14,783 nt of DNA from Desulfobulbus sp. (GTDB lineage: Bacteria > Desulfobacterota > Desulfobulbia > Desulfobulbales > Desulfobulbaceae): positions 1 through 14,783 of the forward strand of contig DRKH01000514.1 in NCBI GenBank assembly GCA_011051825.1. Direction: 5' to 3'. Of this stretch, positions 1-6,531 are shown one piece after another. The notes under the pieces were generated by a model. The model worked only from the letters and a program-made list of their open reading frames with translations, was not told the origin of the DNA and did not search any database. The stretch's first letter is position 1. Each line of letters begins with the position of its first letter. The position numbers were made by a program, and so were the translations under genes.

Positions 1-198
1 ACTGTAGCAGAGCTTTTGCTGCCAGCAATCATGATCCAGCCAGCTGAACCGGTTATCAACCCAGACACCCAGTCGACAGACCCGGCCGCTGGTATGATTT
101 TCCTGGCCGACATGCGGCCAGAATATATCACGAACCTGGCCGGTGTGGTCGAAGTTTACCAGTAATGACCCGTTTCCAACGGGCAGATCTCTCGGCAT
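1..198 (-). CDS. Glycoside hydrolase family 15-like protein, N-terminal fragment (cut by window edge)
   Basis: Reading the minus strand from an ATG at 198 gives 66 codons open to the window edge. The protein begins MPRDLPVGNGSLLVNFD and continues with DIFWPHVGQENHTSG and a run containing GVWVDNRFSWL. I recognise this from memory as the N-terminal domain of bacterial GH15-related proteins (glucoamylase/trehalase-like, acting on alpha-glucans or trehalose); in that family it precedes the catalytic (alpha/alpha)6 barrel, which would lie outside the window. There is no signal peptide, so a cytosolic enzyme is expected. The ribosome site is weak (GGAT about 6 nt upstream). It lies downstream of the LysR gene on the same strand with 136 bp between them. 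No sulfur-related role is apparent, so it probably marks the edge of the sulfur island. Specificity cannot be judged from this fragment. Confidence 0.72.
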   Translation of the reverse strand, partial: MPRDLPVGNGSLLVNFDHTGQVRDIFWPHVGQENHTSGRVCRLGVWVDNRFSWLDHDCWQQKLCYS

Positions 199-334
199 AT
201 CATATCCATGTACCTGATTGGCATTCTTGAACAGTAGCGATATCTGTTACTATATACATGTGGGCGGGATGAGACAAGGAAAAGAAAATAATTTGGTGCT
301 GTTCTCCTGGACCATATCGAGGAAGAGTTACGAG

Positions 335-1216
335 TTACAGCTGTGGCCAGATGGCTGCCATGGTTTTCCGTATGGCCTGGAGCCGGGAGGAATGGTGCTC
401 CCGGGTACGATAGGCAAAGGAGAGCTTGATGGGAAAACTGCCGCCGGGCCAGAGGGCGACCCGGCCCTGTTCCCGGGCACAGGTCGCCTCTTCTTCAAGC
501 ATGAAGTTGAGGCCGACTCCGGACTCGATCATACTGACAATGGCGGACTGCTGATCGGCGACAACCTCGGTTTTCGGATAGAGGCCGCGAGCGTGAAAAT
601 ACTGTTCCATGATTCCGGAGTAGGGGCAGTCGTTGGGGATACCGATCCAGGGCAGTTGGGCCAGCCCGGAAAGATCGGCCTTTTCCAGACGTGTCTGCAG
701 GCTGGTGGGACCGACAATTCTCAATTTGAATTCAGCCAGCGGGAGCAGGGTGAGGTCATCCATGGCACAACTGCCGAGAACAAAACCGCAGTCGAGTTCA
801 TCGGTTTTGATCATCTTCAGGATAGTGCCGGAGATGGATTGGTGCAGAACAATTTCAAGGTTCGGGTAGTTGTCCCGCAACTGTTGATACAGGGGGCTGA
901 TGCGGAGAAATTCCGCATTCCGGTTCAGGCCGATCCGGAGAATACCTGTCGGTTGATTGAGCAGGTTTTCGCCAAGCCCGGTCAGTTCCTCAACATCCTG
1001 CAGGATTTTTTGCGCCTTTGTCCTGAGAAGTTTACCGGCCGCCGTCAGCTGCATACCCTTGGCTGTTCTGACAAAAAGAGGAAATCCGAACTCTTCTTCC
1101 AGCGCCTTTATATGAGCACTGACCGAGGGCTGGCTGGTATTGAGTTTTTCCGCCGCCCGGGTGAGATGGCTCTCCCCGGCAACGGTTACAAAGGATTTAA
1201 GCTGATACAGTTCCAT
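335..1216 (-). CDS. LysR-family transcriptional regulator
   Basis: A 293-residue protein of normal LysR length. The N-terminus (MELYQLKSFVTVAGESHLTRAAEKL, split here only for reading) is a typical LysR winged helix-turn-helix, with recognition helix around residues 17-37 (TRAAEKLNTSQPSVSAHIKALE). Residues ~90-290 form the periplasmic-binding-protein-like effector domain. I chose the ATG at 1216 rather than a codon 21 nt upstream because GGGAG lies 5 nt before it and LysR proteins usually begin right at this motif. It follows the yeeE/DUF302 pair on the same strand after a 90-bp gap that holds an inverted repeat, so it may have its own promoter. Effector and targets are unknown. Some LysR proteins (CysB, CysL) control sulfur metabolism, but nothing in this sequence proves that here. 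Confidence 0.93.
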   Translation of the reverse strand: MELYQLKSFVTVAGESHLTRAAEKLNTSQPSVSAHIKALEEEFGFPLFVRTAKGMQLTAAGKLLRTKAQKILQDVEELTGLGENLLNQPTGILRIGLNRNAEFLRISPLYQQLRDNYPNLEIVLHQSISGTILKMIKTDELDCGFVLGSCAMDDLTLLPLAEFKLRIVGPTSLQTRLEKADLSGLAQLPWIGIPNDCPYSGIMEQYFHARGLYPKTEVVADQQSAIVSMIESGVGLNFMLEEEATCAREQGRVALWPGGSFPIKLSFAYRTREHHSSRLQAIRKTMAAIWPQL

Positions 1217-1232
1217 ATTGCTCCCGGTATGG

Positions 1233-1256
1233 TTCATCAGGAAAGCAGCTGATGAA
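1233..1256. promoter_or_regulatory. Inverted repeat just upstream of the LysR start; possible operator
   Basis: Perfect 8-bp arms TTCATCAG and CTGATGAA are separated by 8 bp and centred about 28 bp upstream of the LysR ATG. LysR proteins bind dyads near their own promoters, so autoregulation is plausible. No T-run follows on the minus strand, so it is not a simple terminator for the DUF302 gene. It could instead be a leader hairpin. Confidence 0.4.
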
Positions 1257-1306
1257 GCTCCGAGAATACAATAAGTTTTCCCAAACGTAAATTGGAATTT
1301 CAGTAG

Positions 1307-1837
1307 CTATTGGTACTCATTCTGTGTCTCCACGACTTCATCGATCAAGCCGGAGAGTAAGGTTTCCACCGCTTGTAATACCTGCCGGTCCTGAACCCCG
1401 GCCCAGATCAGACGTCGATAACCAAGATAGATCTTTTCCGGTTCTTCGGGCAGGGAATAGACCATGATCTGGTAAGGGCAGAAGGCGATGTAATGCGGGT
1501 TGGCCTCCATCATTTTTCTTGAGATGACAGCACTGCAAAATTCCATGACATTGGCCCGGGCAAAGATCTTTGTGTTCTGATTCAGGGCCTTTCCGGTGCG
1601 CTCAAGCATTTCTCCCACATGCGATACCGAAGATATCACCAGGCCGCGGCTGGTTAAGGCCATGGTGAGATCGTCCCAGACCTGATCATAATCCGCGATA
1701 ACGGAACGGATGACAACCGGTTCCTCCCCAGCCTGCAGCGCTGCAGGCTGGGGTTGTGTACAGCCCGACAGTGTCATGAGCAGGATTGCAAAGATGATCA
1801 ACCATTGAACCGGGTTTTCCCTATTCGATTTGTTCAT
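1307..1837 (-). CDS. DUF302-family lipoprotein
   Basis: A 176-residue protein with a lipoprotein signal: positively charged N-terminus, hydrophobic core (residues 11-22) and lipobox LSGC with the lipidated cysteine at residue 26. The mature part carries the DUF302 signature: an NVMEFCSA-like stretch and NPHYIAFCPYQIMVYSLPEEP. DUF302 proteins are small alpha/beta proteins of unknown function often found near sulfur-oxidation or redox genes. The two cysteines in the FCSA and FCPY motifs (about residues 99 and 118) may matter for binding or redox chemistry. The gene starts 3 nt after the YeeE stop, with GAGAGAG as ribosome site inside the end of yeeE, so the two are co-transcribed and probably act together. 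A periplasmic helper that delivers sulfur to the transporter is a reasonable guess, not shown. Confidence 0.85.
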   Translation of the reverse strand: MNKSNRENPVQWLIIFAILLMTLSGCTQPQPAALQAGEEPVVIRSVIADYDQVWDDLTMALTSRGLVISSVSHVGEMLERTGKALNQNTKIFARANVMEFCSAVISRKMMEANPHYIAFCPYQIMVYSLPEEPEKIYLGYRRLIWAGVQDRQVLQAVETLLSGLIDEVVETQNEYQ

Positions 1838-1840
1838 ATG

Positions 1841-3070
1841 TTACTCTCTCATGATATTCCAAAGCATAAATTTGGCACCGGACATGGCCCCGAGAGCGAT
1901 ACAGCTCATAGTAACTATACTGCCAAGGGACATTGTTGAGATACCGCTCAGGCCCTGGCCGATATTGCACCCCAGGGCCAGTACTGCACCAAACCCCATC
2001 AGCAGGCCTCCGACGAGGTTAAATTGAAACTGCTGGAGCGGCGGTGCCACCCAGTTAAAGGTACCGCTGATCCGGGCAGCCAGGAATGAGCCGGCCAGAA
2101 CCCCGAACACGGTAGCAATGGCGAAGTTGATTGTTTCTCCGGTCCAGAGAATGATGTACCGGAAGCTTTGTGCATCGGCCAGGGCAAAGGTAAGGCTCTT
2201 GGGCCGCCATTTCTGCAAGAGTGCGGCATCGTCAGGTCCGCTGAATGAAAAACTGTCAATGAGCGGCAGAACCTTGTGGGCAGAGCCGTTGAGCCACCAA
2301 GCCAGAACAATGGTCAGGCCGATGGCAATACCGGTTAACGGCCATTGGAATCCCCACCATTCAGACTCCTTCGGTGCCTTCAACATGAAGAGAACCAGCA
2401 GAATTTCAAGGGTGAGCAGGATCACCCACCAGGGAATGGGGGAAAAAATTTCAGGAAGATACTGACTCTGCAGGTCCAGAGTAAATGCATTGAAATAGTC
2501 AACCCGTATTTTGGCGGTTATACCCCATAATGTAGCTCCGGAGGCAAGGATAAACGCCATGACACTGGCCAGTGATCCCAGGTCTCCCTCTGCAGCACGT
2601 ACGAGGATCCTGCTGGCACAACCACCAGCATAAACTATTCCGACGCCGAAAGTAAAGCCGCCGATAATATAGCTGAGCCAGGTAAAAGGTGAGGACACAT
2701 ACATGCTGTACTGAATATCGACCTCTCCTGTTTTATATAAAATCTGCGTGCCGAGAATAGCCACAAATAAAGCCATGGCATAGGAACGCGTTTGAAAAAG
2801 ATCACCGATGGTTATCCGGGCATGACAGGCAGCAGCAATACAAAATTTAGAGCGCTGGACGATAGCGCCCATGAGTCCGCCGATAATGAGGCCACCCCAG
2901 ACCAGGGTAGTATGAATTGAATTTTTAAGGACGGATATTTCTTCATCCGACATGGCCGACGAATCAAGCATTCCATAGGCCTTGATTTTGAAGATCAGGA
3001 ATAAAACGATGATAAAGCCTGCGGCAATGACTGCCATGACCAGACTCTCCCTGAGTTTTTCTTTTGACAT
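1841..3070 (-). CDS. YeeE/YedE-family (SoxT/TsuA-type) sulfur-compound membrane transporter
   Basis: A 409-residue polytopic membrane protein of the sulf_transp family (DUF395, YeeE/YedE). Hydrophobic helices run nearly throughout, for example residues ~11-27, 54-72, 95-112, 131-150, 165-183, 213-231, 245-260, 309-331, 351-368 and 379-398. The family's conserved cysteines are visible in order: RSKFC (Cys77), YAGGCASR (Cys151) and LALGCNIGQG (Cys368). In characterised YeeE (TsuA) such cysteines line the thiosulfate path, and SoxT proteins of sox clusters belong to the same family. I use the ATG at 3070 because AGAGGG precedes it and the 39 extra residues possible upstream overlap the promoter region. 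It is first gene of a pair with the DUF302 lipoprotein. A -24/-12 promoter at 3182-3198 gives a leader of about 100 nt. Likely role: uptake of thiosulfate or a sulfane-sulfur form. Confidence 0.9.
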   Translation of the reverse strand: MSKEKLRESLVMAVIAAGFIIVLFLIFKIKAYGMLDSSAMSDEEISVLKNSIHTTLVWGGLIIGGLMGAIVQRSKFCIAAACHARITIGDLFQTRSYAMALFVAILGTQILYKTGEVDIQYSMYVSSPFTWLSYIIGGFTFGVGIVYAGGCASRILVRAAEGDLGSLASVMAFILASGATLWGITAKIRVDYFNAFTLDLQSQYLPEIFSPIPWWVILLTLEILLVLFMLKAPKESEWWGFQWPLTGIAIGLTIVLAWWLNGSAHKVLPLIDSFSFSGPDDAALLQKWRPKSLTFALADAQSFRYIILWTGETINFAIATVFGVLAGSFLAARISGTFNWVAPPLQQFQFNLVGGLLMGFGAVLALGCNIGQGLSGISTMSLGSIVTMSCIALGAMSGAKFMLWNIMRE

Positions 3071-3181
3071 TTGACCCTCTCTGTTAAGCGCAATCTCTTT
3101 TGCGTAACTTGTAAGTATACAGGCGTAAAGGTAGCATGGGCCTGTAGTTGTTGAGTTGTTTACCTTTTCTGTAAGGGAATA

Positions 3182-3198
3182 AAGCAAATGGTATGCCA
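3182..3198 (-). promoter_or_regulatory. Sigma-54 (-24/-12) promoter upstream of yeeE
   Basis: The minus strand reads TGGCATACCATTTGCTT, with exactly 10 bp between the GG and GC dinucleotides as required for sigma-54. It differs little from the consensus TGGCAC-N5-TTGCA. The predicted start is near 3172, about 100 nt before the yeeE ATG. A nearly matching promoter precedes soxW, and a sigma-54 activator is encoded at 3721-5076. Confidence 0.8.
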
Positions 3199-3629
3199 GC
3201 TGTTTGGAACCTGAATCCGGGCCGGTATTTTTATGACAATCGATCGGGTCCCATGAACGTATCCCGTGCTCTGACAGATCGACGGCAAGTCATTGTTCAC
3301 CTGGAGCAGAAACCCGTCCTTTGGGCCGCTGGTGTGCGCACCAACGCGCAACCCCAGGTCCGGAAAAAGGACAGCCGTTGGACCGGGGAGCGGAGAGAGA
3401 GGCAGACCTGCAGGCCTGTTGCCCCGGATGGATGGAGTTCCAGTGGATGAGGAGGAGCCTGCCGGGCAGGTAGAGAGTATGTGTTGCTGTTCATTTCCGA
3501 ACACCAATGGGGGTACAGTTGGTCAGAAATGTCCTATCTTGATGGTTACGATCGCCGGTTGGCCGACCGCAGGGGGGATTCGAAAAGCAAAAGCGTATGT
3601 TTTAACGTAAGGTACTGATTTTCATTGTT
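3199..3629. other. Non-coding upstream region of yeeE
   Basis: About 430 bp between the yeeE promoter and the dispersed repeat. The open frames here on both strands lack ribosome sites or recognisable protein motifs and overlap each other, so I see no gene. It contains the candidate enhancer element at 3487-3504 and small hairpins, for example CCTGC-CGG-GCAGG near 3460. This is a normal size for an upstream region that must hold sigma-54 activator sites at a distance. Confidence 0.5.
3487..3504. promoter_or_regulatory. Candidate sigma-54 activator (enhancer) site upstream of yeeE
   Basis: The plus strand reads CTGTTCATTTCCGAACAC. It contains arms TGTTC and GAACA around a 6-bp spacer. It matches 16 of 18 bases of the element at 13742-13759 upstream of the soxW promoter. 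It lies about 315-330 bp upstream of the predicted yeeE start, far but workable for an enhancer. Assignment to the activator encoded next door is inference. Confidence 0.5.
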
Positions 3630-3720
3630 GGTTGTGGCTGTGGCGTTAAAAAACCGAAGTCTGCGCTTCGCTCGTAAACGCTTACCTTCGCACAGCTTAT
3701 CTGGTCCAGCTATGCTGGTT
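3630..3720 (+). repeat. Dispersed repeat related to the soxB-upstream tandem repeat, with an internal insert
   Basis: The left block (GTTGTGGCTGTG, a few bases, then TTAAAAAA) and the right block (CTGGTCCAGCTATGCTGG) both recur in the minus-strand reading of the repeats at 10337-10627. There they are adjacent; here about 46 bp containing a CGAAG/CTTCG hairpin and a GCTTACCTTCGCACAGCTTA-like stretch separates them. The element ends directly at the stop of the response regulator gene. Confidence 0.65.
3648..3672 (-). terminator. Probable intrinsic terminator after the signalling operon
   Basis: On the minus strand the stem CGAAG-CGCAGA-CTTCG is followed within one base by TTTTTT. It lies about 50 bp past the response regulator stop and inside the dispersed repeat. 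The stem is only 5 bp, so termination may be partial. Confidence 0.5.
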
Positions 3721-5076
3721 TTACAGGAGTTGATACTTTTCCATCTTGGTCCTCAGCTGCCGGCGGGTGATACCAAGTTTTTTGGCGGCATGGGTCTGGT
3801 TCCAATTTTCAGCTTTCAGCGCCTTCAGGACGGCAATCCGTTCCAGCTCGGCAAGAGGCATTCCTGAAAGTTCAGGAAAATCACCCTCTTCAAGCGGTTG
3901 GTCTGCCCGGTCCAGGTATGTATTTCGTAATTTTTTTGGCAGGTCATCCAGAACGATGGTGTCAAGACGGGAGAGGACCACGCCTCTTTCAATGATATTC
4001 TGCAATTCCCGGATATTTCCCGGCCATGCATAGTGTATAAGCGCCTCAAGTGCCTGCGGGTCAATTCCTCGGATAAATTTTTTGTTTTCAGCAGCATATT
4101 TGTCGAGAAAGTGTCCGGCCAGCAGAGGGATATCTTCCTTACGTTCTCTCAAGGTTGGTATGTGTATCTGGATGACGTTTAGTCGGTAGAAGAGATCTTC
4201 CCTGAAGTTGCCGTTTTCCACCTCTTTTTCCAGGTCACGGTTGGTCGCTGCGATAATCCGGCAGTTGGATACTATCTGTTCACGCCCTCCAATTCTGTAA
4301 AAGGTGCGTTCCTGCAGGAACCGCAGGAGTTTGATCTGCATGGCTATGGACATCTCCCCTATTTCATCAAGAAACAGTGTCCCGTTATCCGCCATCTCAA
4401 CCTTGCCTTTCTCCCGGCTGACAGCGCCGGTGAATGTGCCTTTTTCATGACCGAAGAGTTCATTTTCAATCAGGTCAGCAGGGATAGCTGCACAGTTAAT
4501 TGCGATAAAAGGCAGAGATCGGCGGCTGGATGCTGAATGAACCGCACCGGCCACAAGTTCCTTGCCGGTTCCCGACTCCCCGGTTATCAGGATGTTCGCA
4601 CGGCTTGAACTCACAATCTGAACCGTGGATATAACCTTATTGATCGCCGGGCTCCGGCCGATAATGCCAAAGCGATCCAGTATCTCATCCGTGGGGTGCG
4701 GATTCTTTACGACCTGCTCCTTTACCAGAGTATGCCGGATGAGGGTCAGCATCTCATCCATGTCCACCGGCTTGGTCAAATAACTTGAGGCCCCGTTTTT
4801 CATCACTTCAACCGCGTTGTCGATACTTCCATAGGCGGTAATCACCAACACCGGAAGATAAGGCTGCTTTCTTTTGATCCATTGCAGCAGATGCAGGCCC
4901 GACAGGCCGGGGAGGCGCATATCGGTAAGCACCAGATCAATACTTCCTTCGCTGATCTTGTGTACCGCCTCCTCGTAATTACGGACGGTCTCCACCGCAA
5001 GACCTTCCTTTTGCAGATACGTTGAAAGAACCTTGCGGATATTTCTTTCATCATCCACCACCAGAATTCTATGCAT
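3721..5076 (-). CDS. NtrC-family sigma-54-dependent response regulator
   Basis: A 451-residue, three-domain activator. Residues 1-120 are a receiver domain with acidic pocket Asp8/Asp9, phospho-acceptor Asp52 (in VLTDMRLPG) and Lys102. Residues ~138-370 are the AAA+ domain: Walker A GESGTGKE (166-173), the sigma-54 contact loop (213-218), Walker B LFLDEIGE (234-241) and sensor/R-finger region with FYRLNV (296-301). Residues ~405-451 hold a Fis-type helix-turn-helix (NWNQTHAAKKLGITRRQLR). The sigma-54 loop reads GTFTGA rather than the usual GAFTGA; it keeps the key FTGA. The gene starts 3 nt after the kinase stop, so they form a pair. It should activate -24/-12 promoters, and two good candidates lie in this window, upstream of yeeE and soxW. 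The signal is inferred to be a sulfur oxyanion, from context only. Confidence 0.95.
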   Translation of the reverse strand: MHRILVVDDERNIRKVLSTYLQKEGLAVETVRNYEEAVHKISEGSIDLVLTDMRLPGLSGLHLLQWIKRKQPYLPVLVITAYGSIDNAVEVMKNGASSYLTKPVDMDEMLTLIRHTLVKEQVVKNPHPTDEILDRFGIIGRSPAINKVISTVQIVSSSRANILITGESGTGKELVAGAVHSASSRRSLPFIAINCAAIPADLIENELFGHEKGTFTGAVSREKGKVEMADNGTLFLDEIGEMSIAMQIKLLRFLQERTFYRIGGREQIVSNCRIIAATNRDLEKEVENGNFREDLFYRLNVIQIHIPTLRERKEDIPLLAGHFLDKYAAENKKFIRGIDPQALEALIHYAWPGNIRELQNIIERGVVLSRLDTIVLDDLPKKLRNTYLDRADQPLEEGDFPELSGMPLAELERIAVLKALKAENWNQTHAAKKLGITRRQLRTKMEKYQLL

Positions 5077-5079
5077 ATT

Positions 5080-6531
5080 TTACGCTCCAGCAGTTTTCGC
5101 CATCGGCAGTTGTAAAATAAATCGGGCTCCGAACTCCGAATCCACCAGATCCACATCCCCACGCTGGGAGACAACCAATTTATAGACAGTGGGCAGTCCC
5201 AGCCCCGTGCCGTTAATCTTTGTGGAAAAAAATGGCTGAAAAACCTTTACATTAATCTCCCGGGGAATTCCAGGTCCCTCGTCCTGAATACTGGTTTCAA
5301 CAAAATTATCCACCGACCGATATTCCACCCAAATGGTACCCCCGCCTTCCATGGCCTGAATAGCATTTAAAAACAGATTCATAAAGGCTCGTTTCAGAAG
5401 GATGGGATCAGCCATCACCTGCGGTACCTCCTCTTGCCCCTGTTTTATCACCTTGATCTTTGCATCTTCCAGGTCGGGCTCGAGAAGTTCCGCTACTCTT
5501 TGTACCACGTCGTCGACATGGCACGGGACAATTTCAGGTTCAGGAGTTCTGGCAAACTGGAGAAAGTCATCCGACATCTTGGTCATCTCCTGAACTTCCT
5601 CCTTAATGATCTCTACATAATCCTGCCGTTCAGACAGCGCCTCCGACTTTTCCAGACCTGCAATCGCTCCCCGGATCGCATAAAGACTGTTGCGTGTTTC
5701 ATGGGCAATCTGCGCAGACATCTGACCGATAGCCGCCATGCAGGTTAATTTTTCCCGTTCAGCGGAGATTTTTTTATTTTTTGCCAGATATTTTTGCAAG
5801 TTGGTCATCATCCGGGTAAAGGCATCGCCAAGCTGCAGGCTTTCATCTTTATAGGCGGATAATCCCCGGTCATCGTCCTGAGGATATATTTCCCGGTCGA
5901 ATTTTTCTATTTCTCTGGAAAGTTCAATGATCGGCCGGGTCAAGACCCGCGATATAATAAAGGCACCGCCGATACCCAGGACAAAAATGAGCAGAGCGAG
6001 GTAAAGAATCTGCCGGATCGTCCGCCCCAGTTCCCGGTCAATGCGCCGACCCTCCGCATCCCAGTCAAAACCGACTGTTAATGCACCAATAGGTTCCCCG
6101 TTGATTTCTATCGGCATGGAAATATCTGCTCCAACCTTTTCCCGGGCACGATTTTTTCCCTCCGGATGGAGCCCCAATTCCATAAGACCGGCATCTTTAG
6201 TGCCAATCTCGGAAATCTGATCGGAAGCGATAACGACATGCCGTTTATCGATGATTTTCACTCTCGATATTTCGCCGGCGGATTTCAGTCGCCTGATCTG
6301 TTCCATTAAAAATCCATAATTCCGGGACAGCAGAACATCGGAAGAGGTTTGGGCGAGCTTTTTGGCAATGCTCCAGTGGAATTGATCAAGCTGTTCAACA
6401 AGGTTTTTTTTTACCGTGGACATCACCAGGGAGCTGACGGTGAGAAAGATGAATAAAATAAGGACAACGACATAAATTACGCCCTTGGTTCTGATGCTGG
6501 TATGGCGATGAAAATTTCGGAAAATGTTCAT
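5080..6531 (-). CDS. Membrane sensor histidine kinase
   Basis: A 483-residue kinase. Transmembrane helices lie at ~17-38 and ~174-194 and enclose a periplasmic region of about 135 residues that resembles a small Cache-like fold (VIASDQISEIG, then PIEINGEPIGALTVGFDW). A HAMP linker follows (~195-250). The dimerisation domain has the phospho-accepting His277 in IAHETRNSL. The ATPase domain shows N box (NLFLNAIQAM, Asn389), DEGPGIP (417-423), FQPFFSTK (431-438) and GTGLGL (441-446). The H box and overall form resemble kinases that pair with NtrC-type regulators. Its ATG shares the ATGA overlap with the stop of the upstream binding protein, implying translational coupling, and the regulator follows after 3 nt. 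It may read the binding protein's ligand state across the membrane. The residues linking them cannot be named from sequence alone. Confidence 0.94.
   Translation of the reverse strand: MNIFRNFHRHTSIRTKGVIYVVVLILFIFLTVSSLVMSTVKKNLVEQLDQFHWSIAKKLAQTSSDVLLSRNYGFLMEQIRRLKSAGEISRVKIIDKRHVVIASDQISEIGTKDAGLMELGLHPEGKNRAREKVGADISMPIEINGEPIGALTVGFDWDAEGRRIDRELGRTIRQILYLALLIFVLGIGGAFIISRVLTRPIIELSREIEKFDREIYPQDDDRGLSAYKDESLQLGDAFTRMMTNLQKYLAKNKKISAEREKLTCMAAIGQMSAQIAHETRNSLYAIRGAIAGLEKSEALSERQDYVEIIKEEVQEMTKMSDDFLQFARTPEPEIVPCHVDDVVQRVAELLEPDLEDAKIKVIKQGQEEVPQVMADPILLKRAFMNLFLNAIQAMEGGGTIWVEYRSVDNFVETSIQDEGPGIPREINVKVFQPFFSTKINGTGLGLPTVYKLVVSQRGDVDLVDSEFGARFILQLPMAKTAGA

Noticed and set aside
327..341. 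AGTTACGAGTTACAG direct repeat at the end of the LysR gene, similar to AGTTACGA near 8.4 kb
   Set aside because: Too short to tell from chance.
218..1252. A 344-codon plus-strand open frame
   Set aside because: It is antisense to the LysR gene, which has clear family motifs over its whole length. The plus-strand product has no recognisable motif.
3160..3610. Overlapping open frames on both strands upstream of yeeE
   Set aside because: No ribosome sites, no motifs, low-complexity composition, and they overlap the sigma-54 promoter and enhancer-like site.
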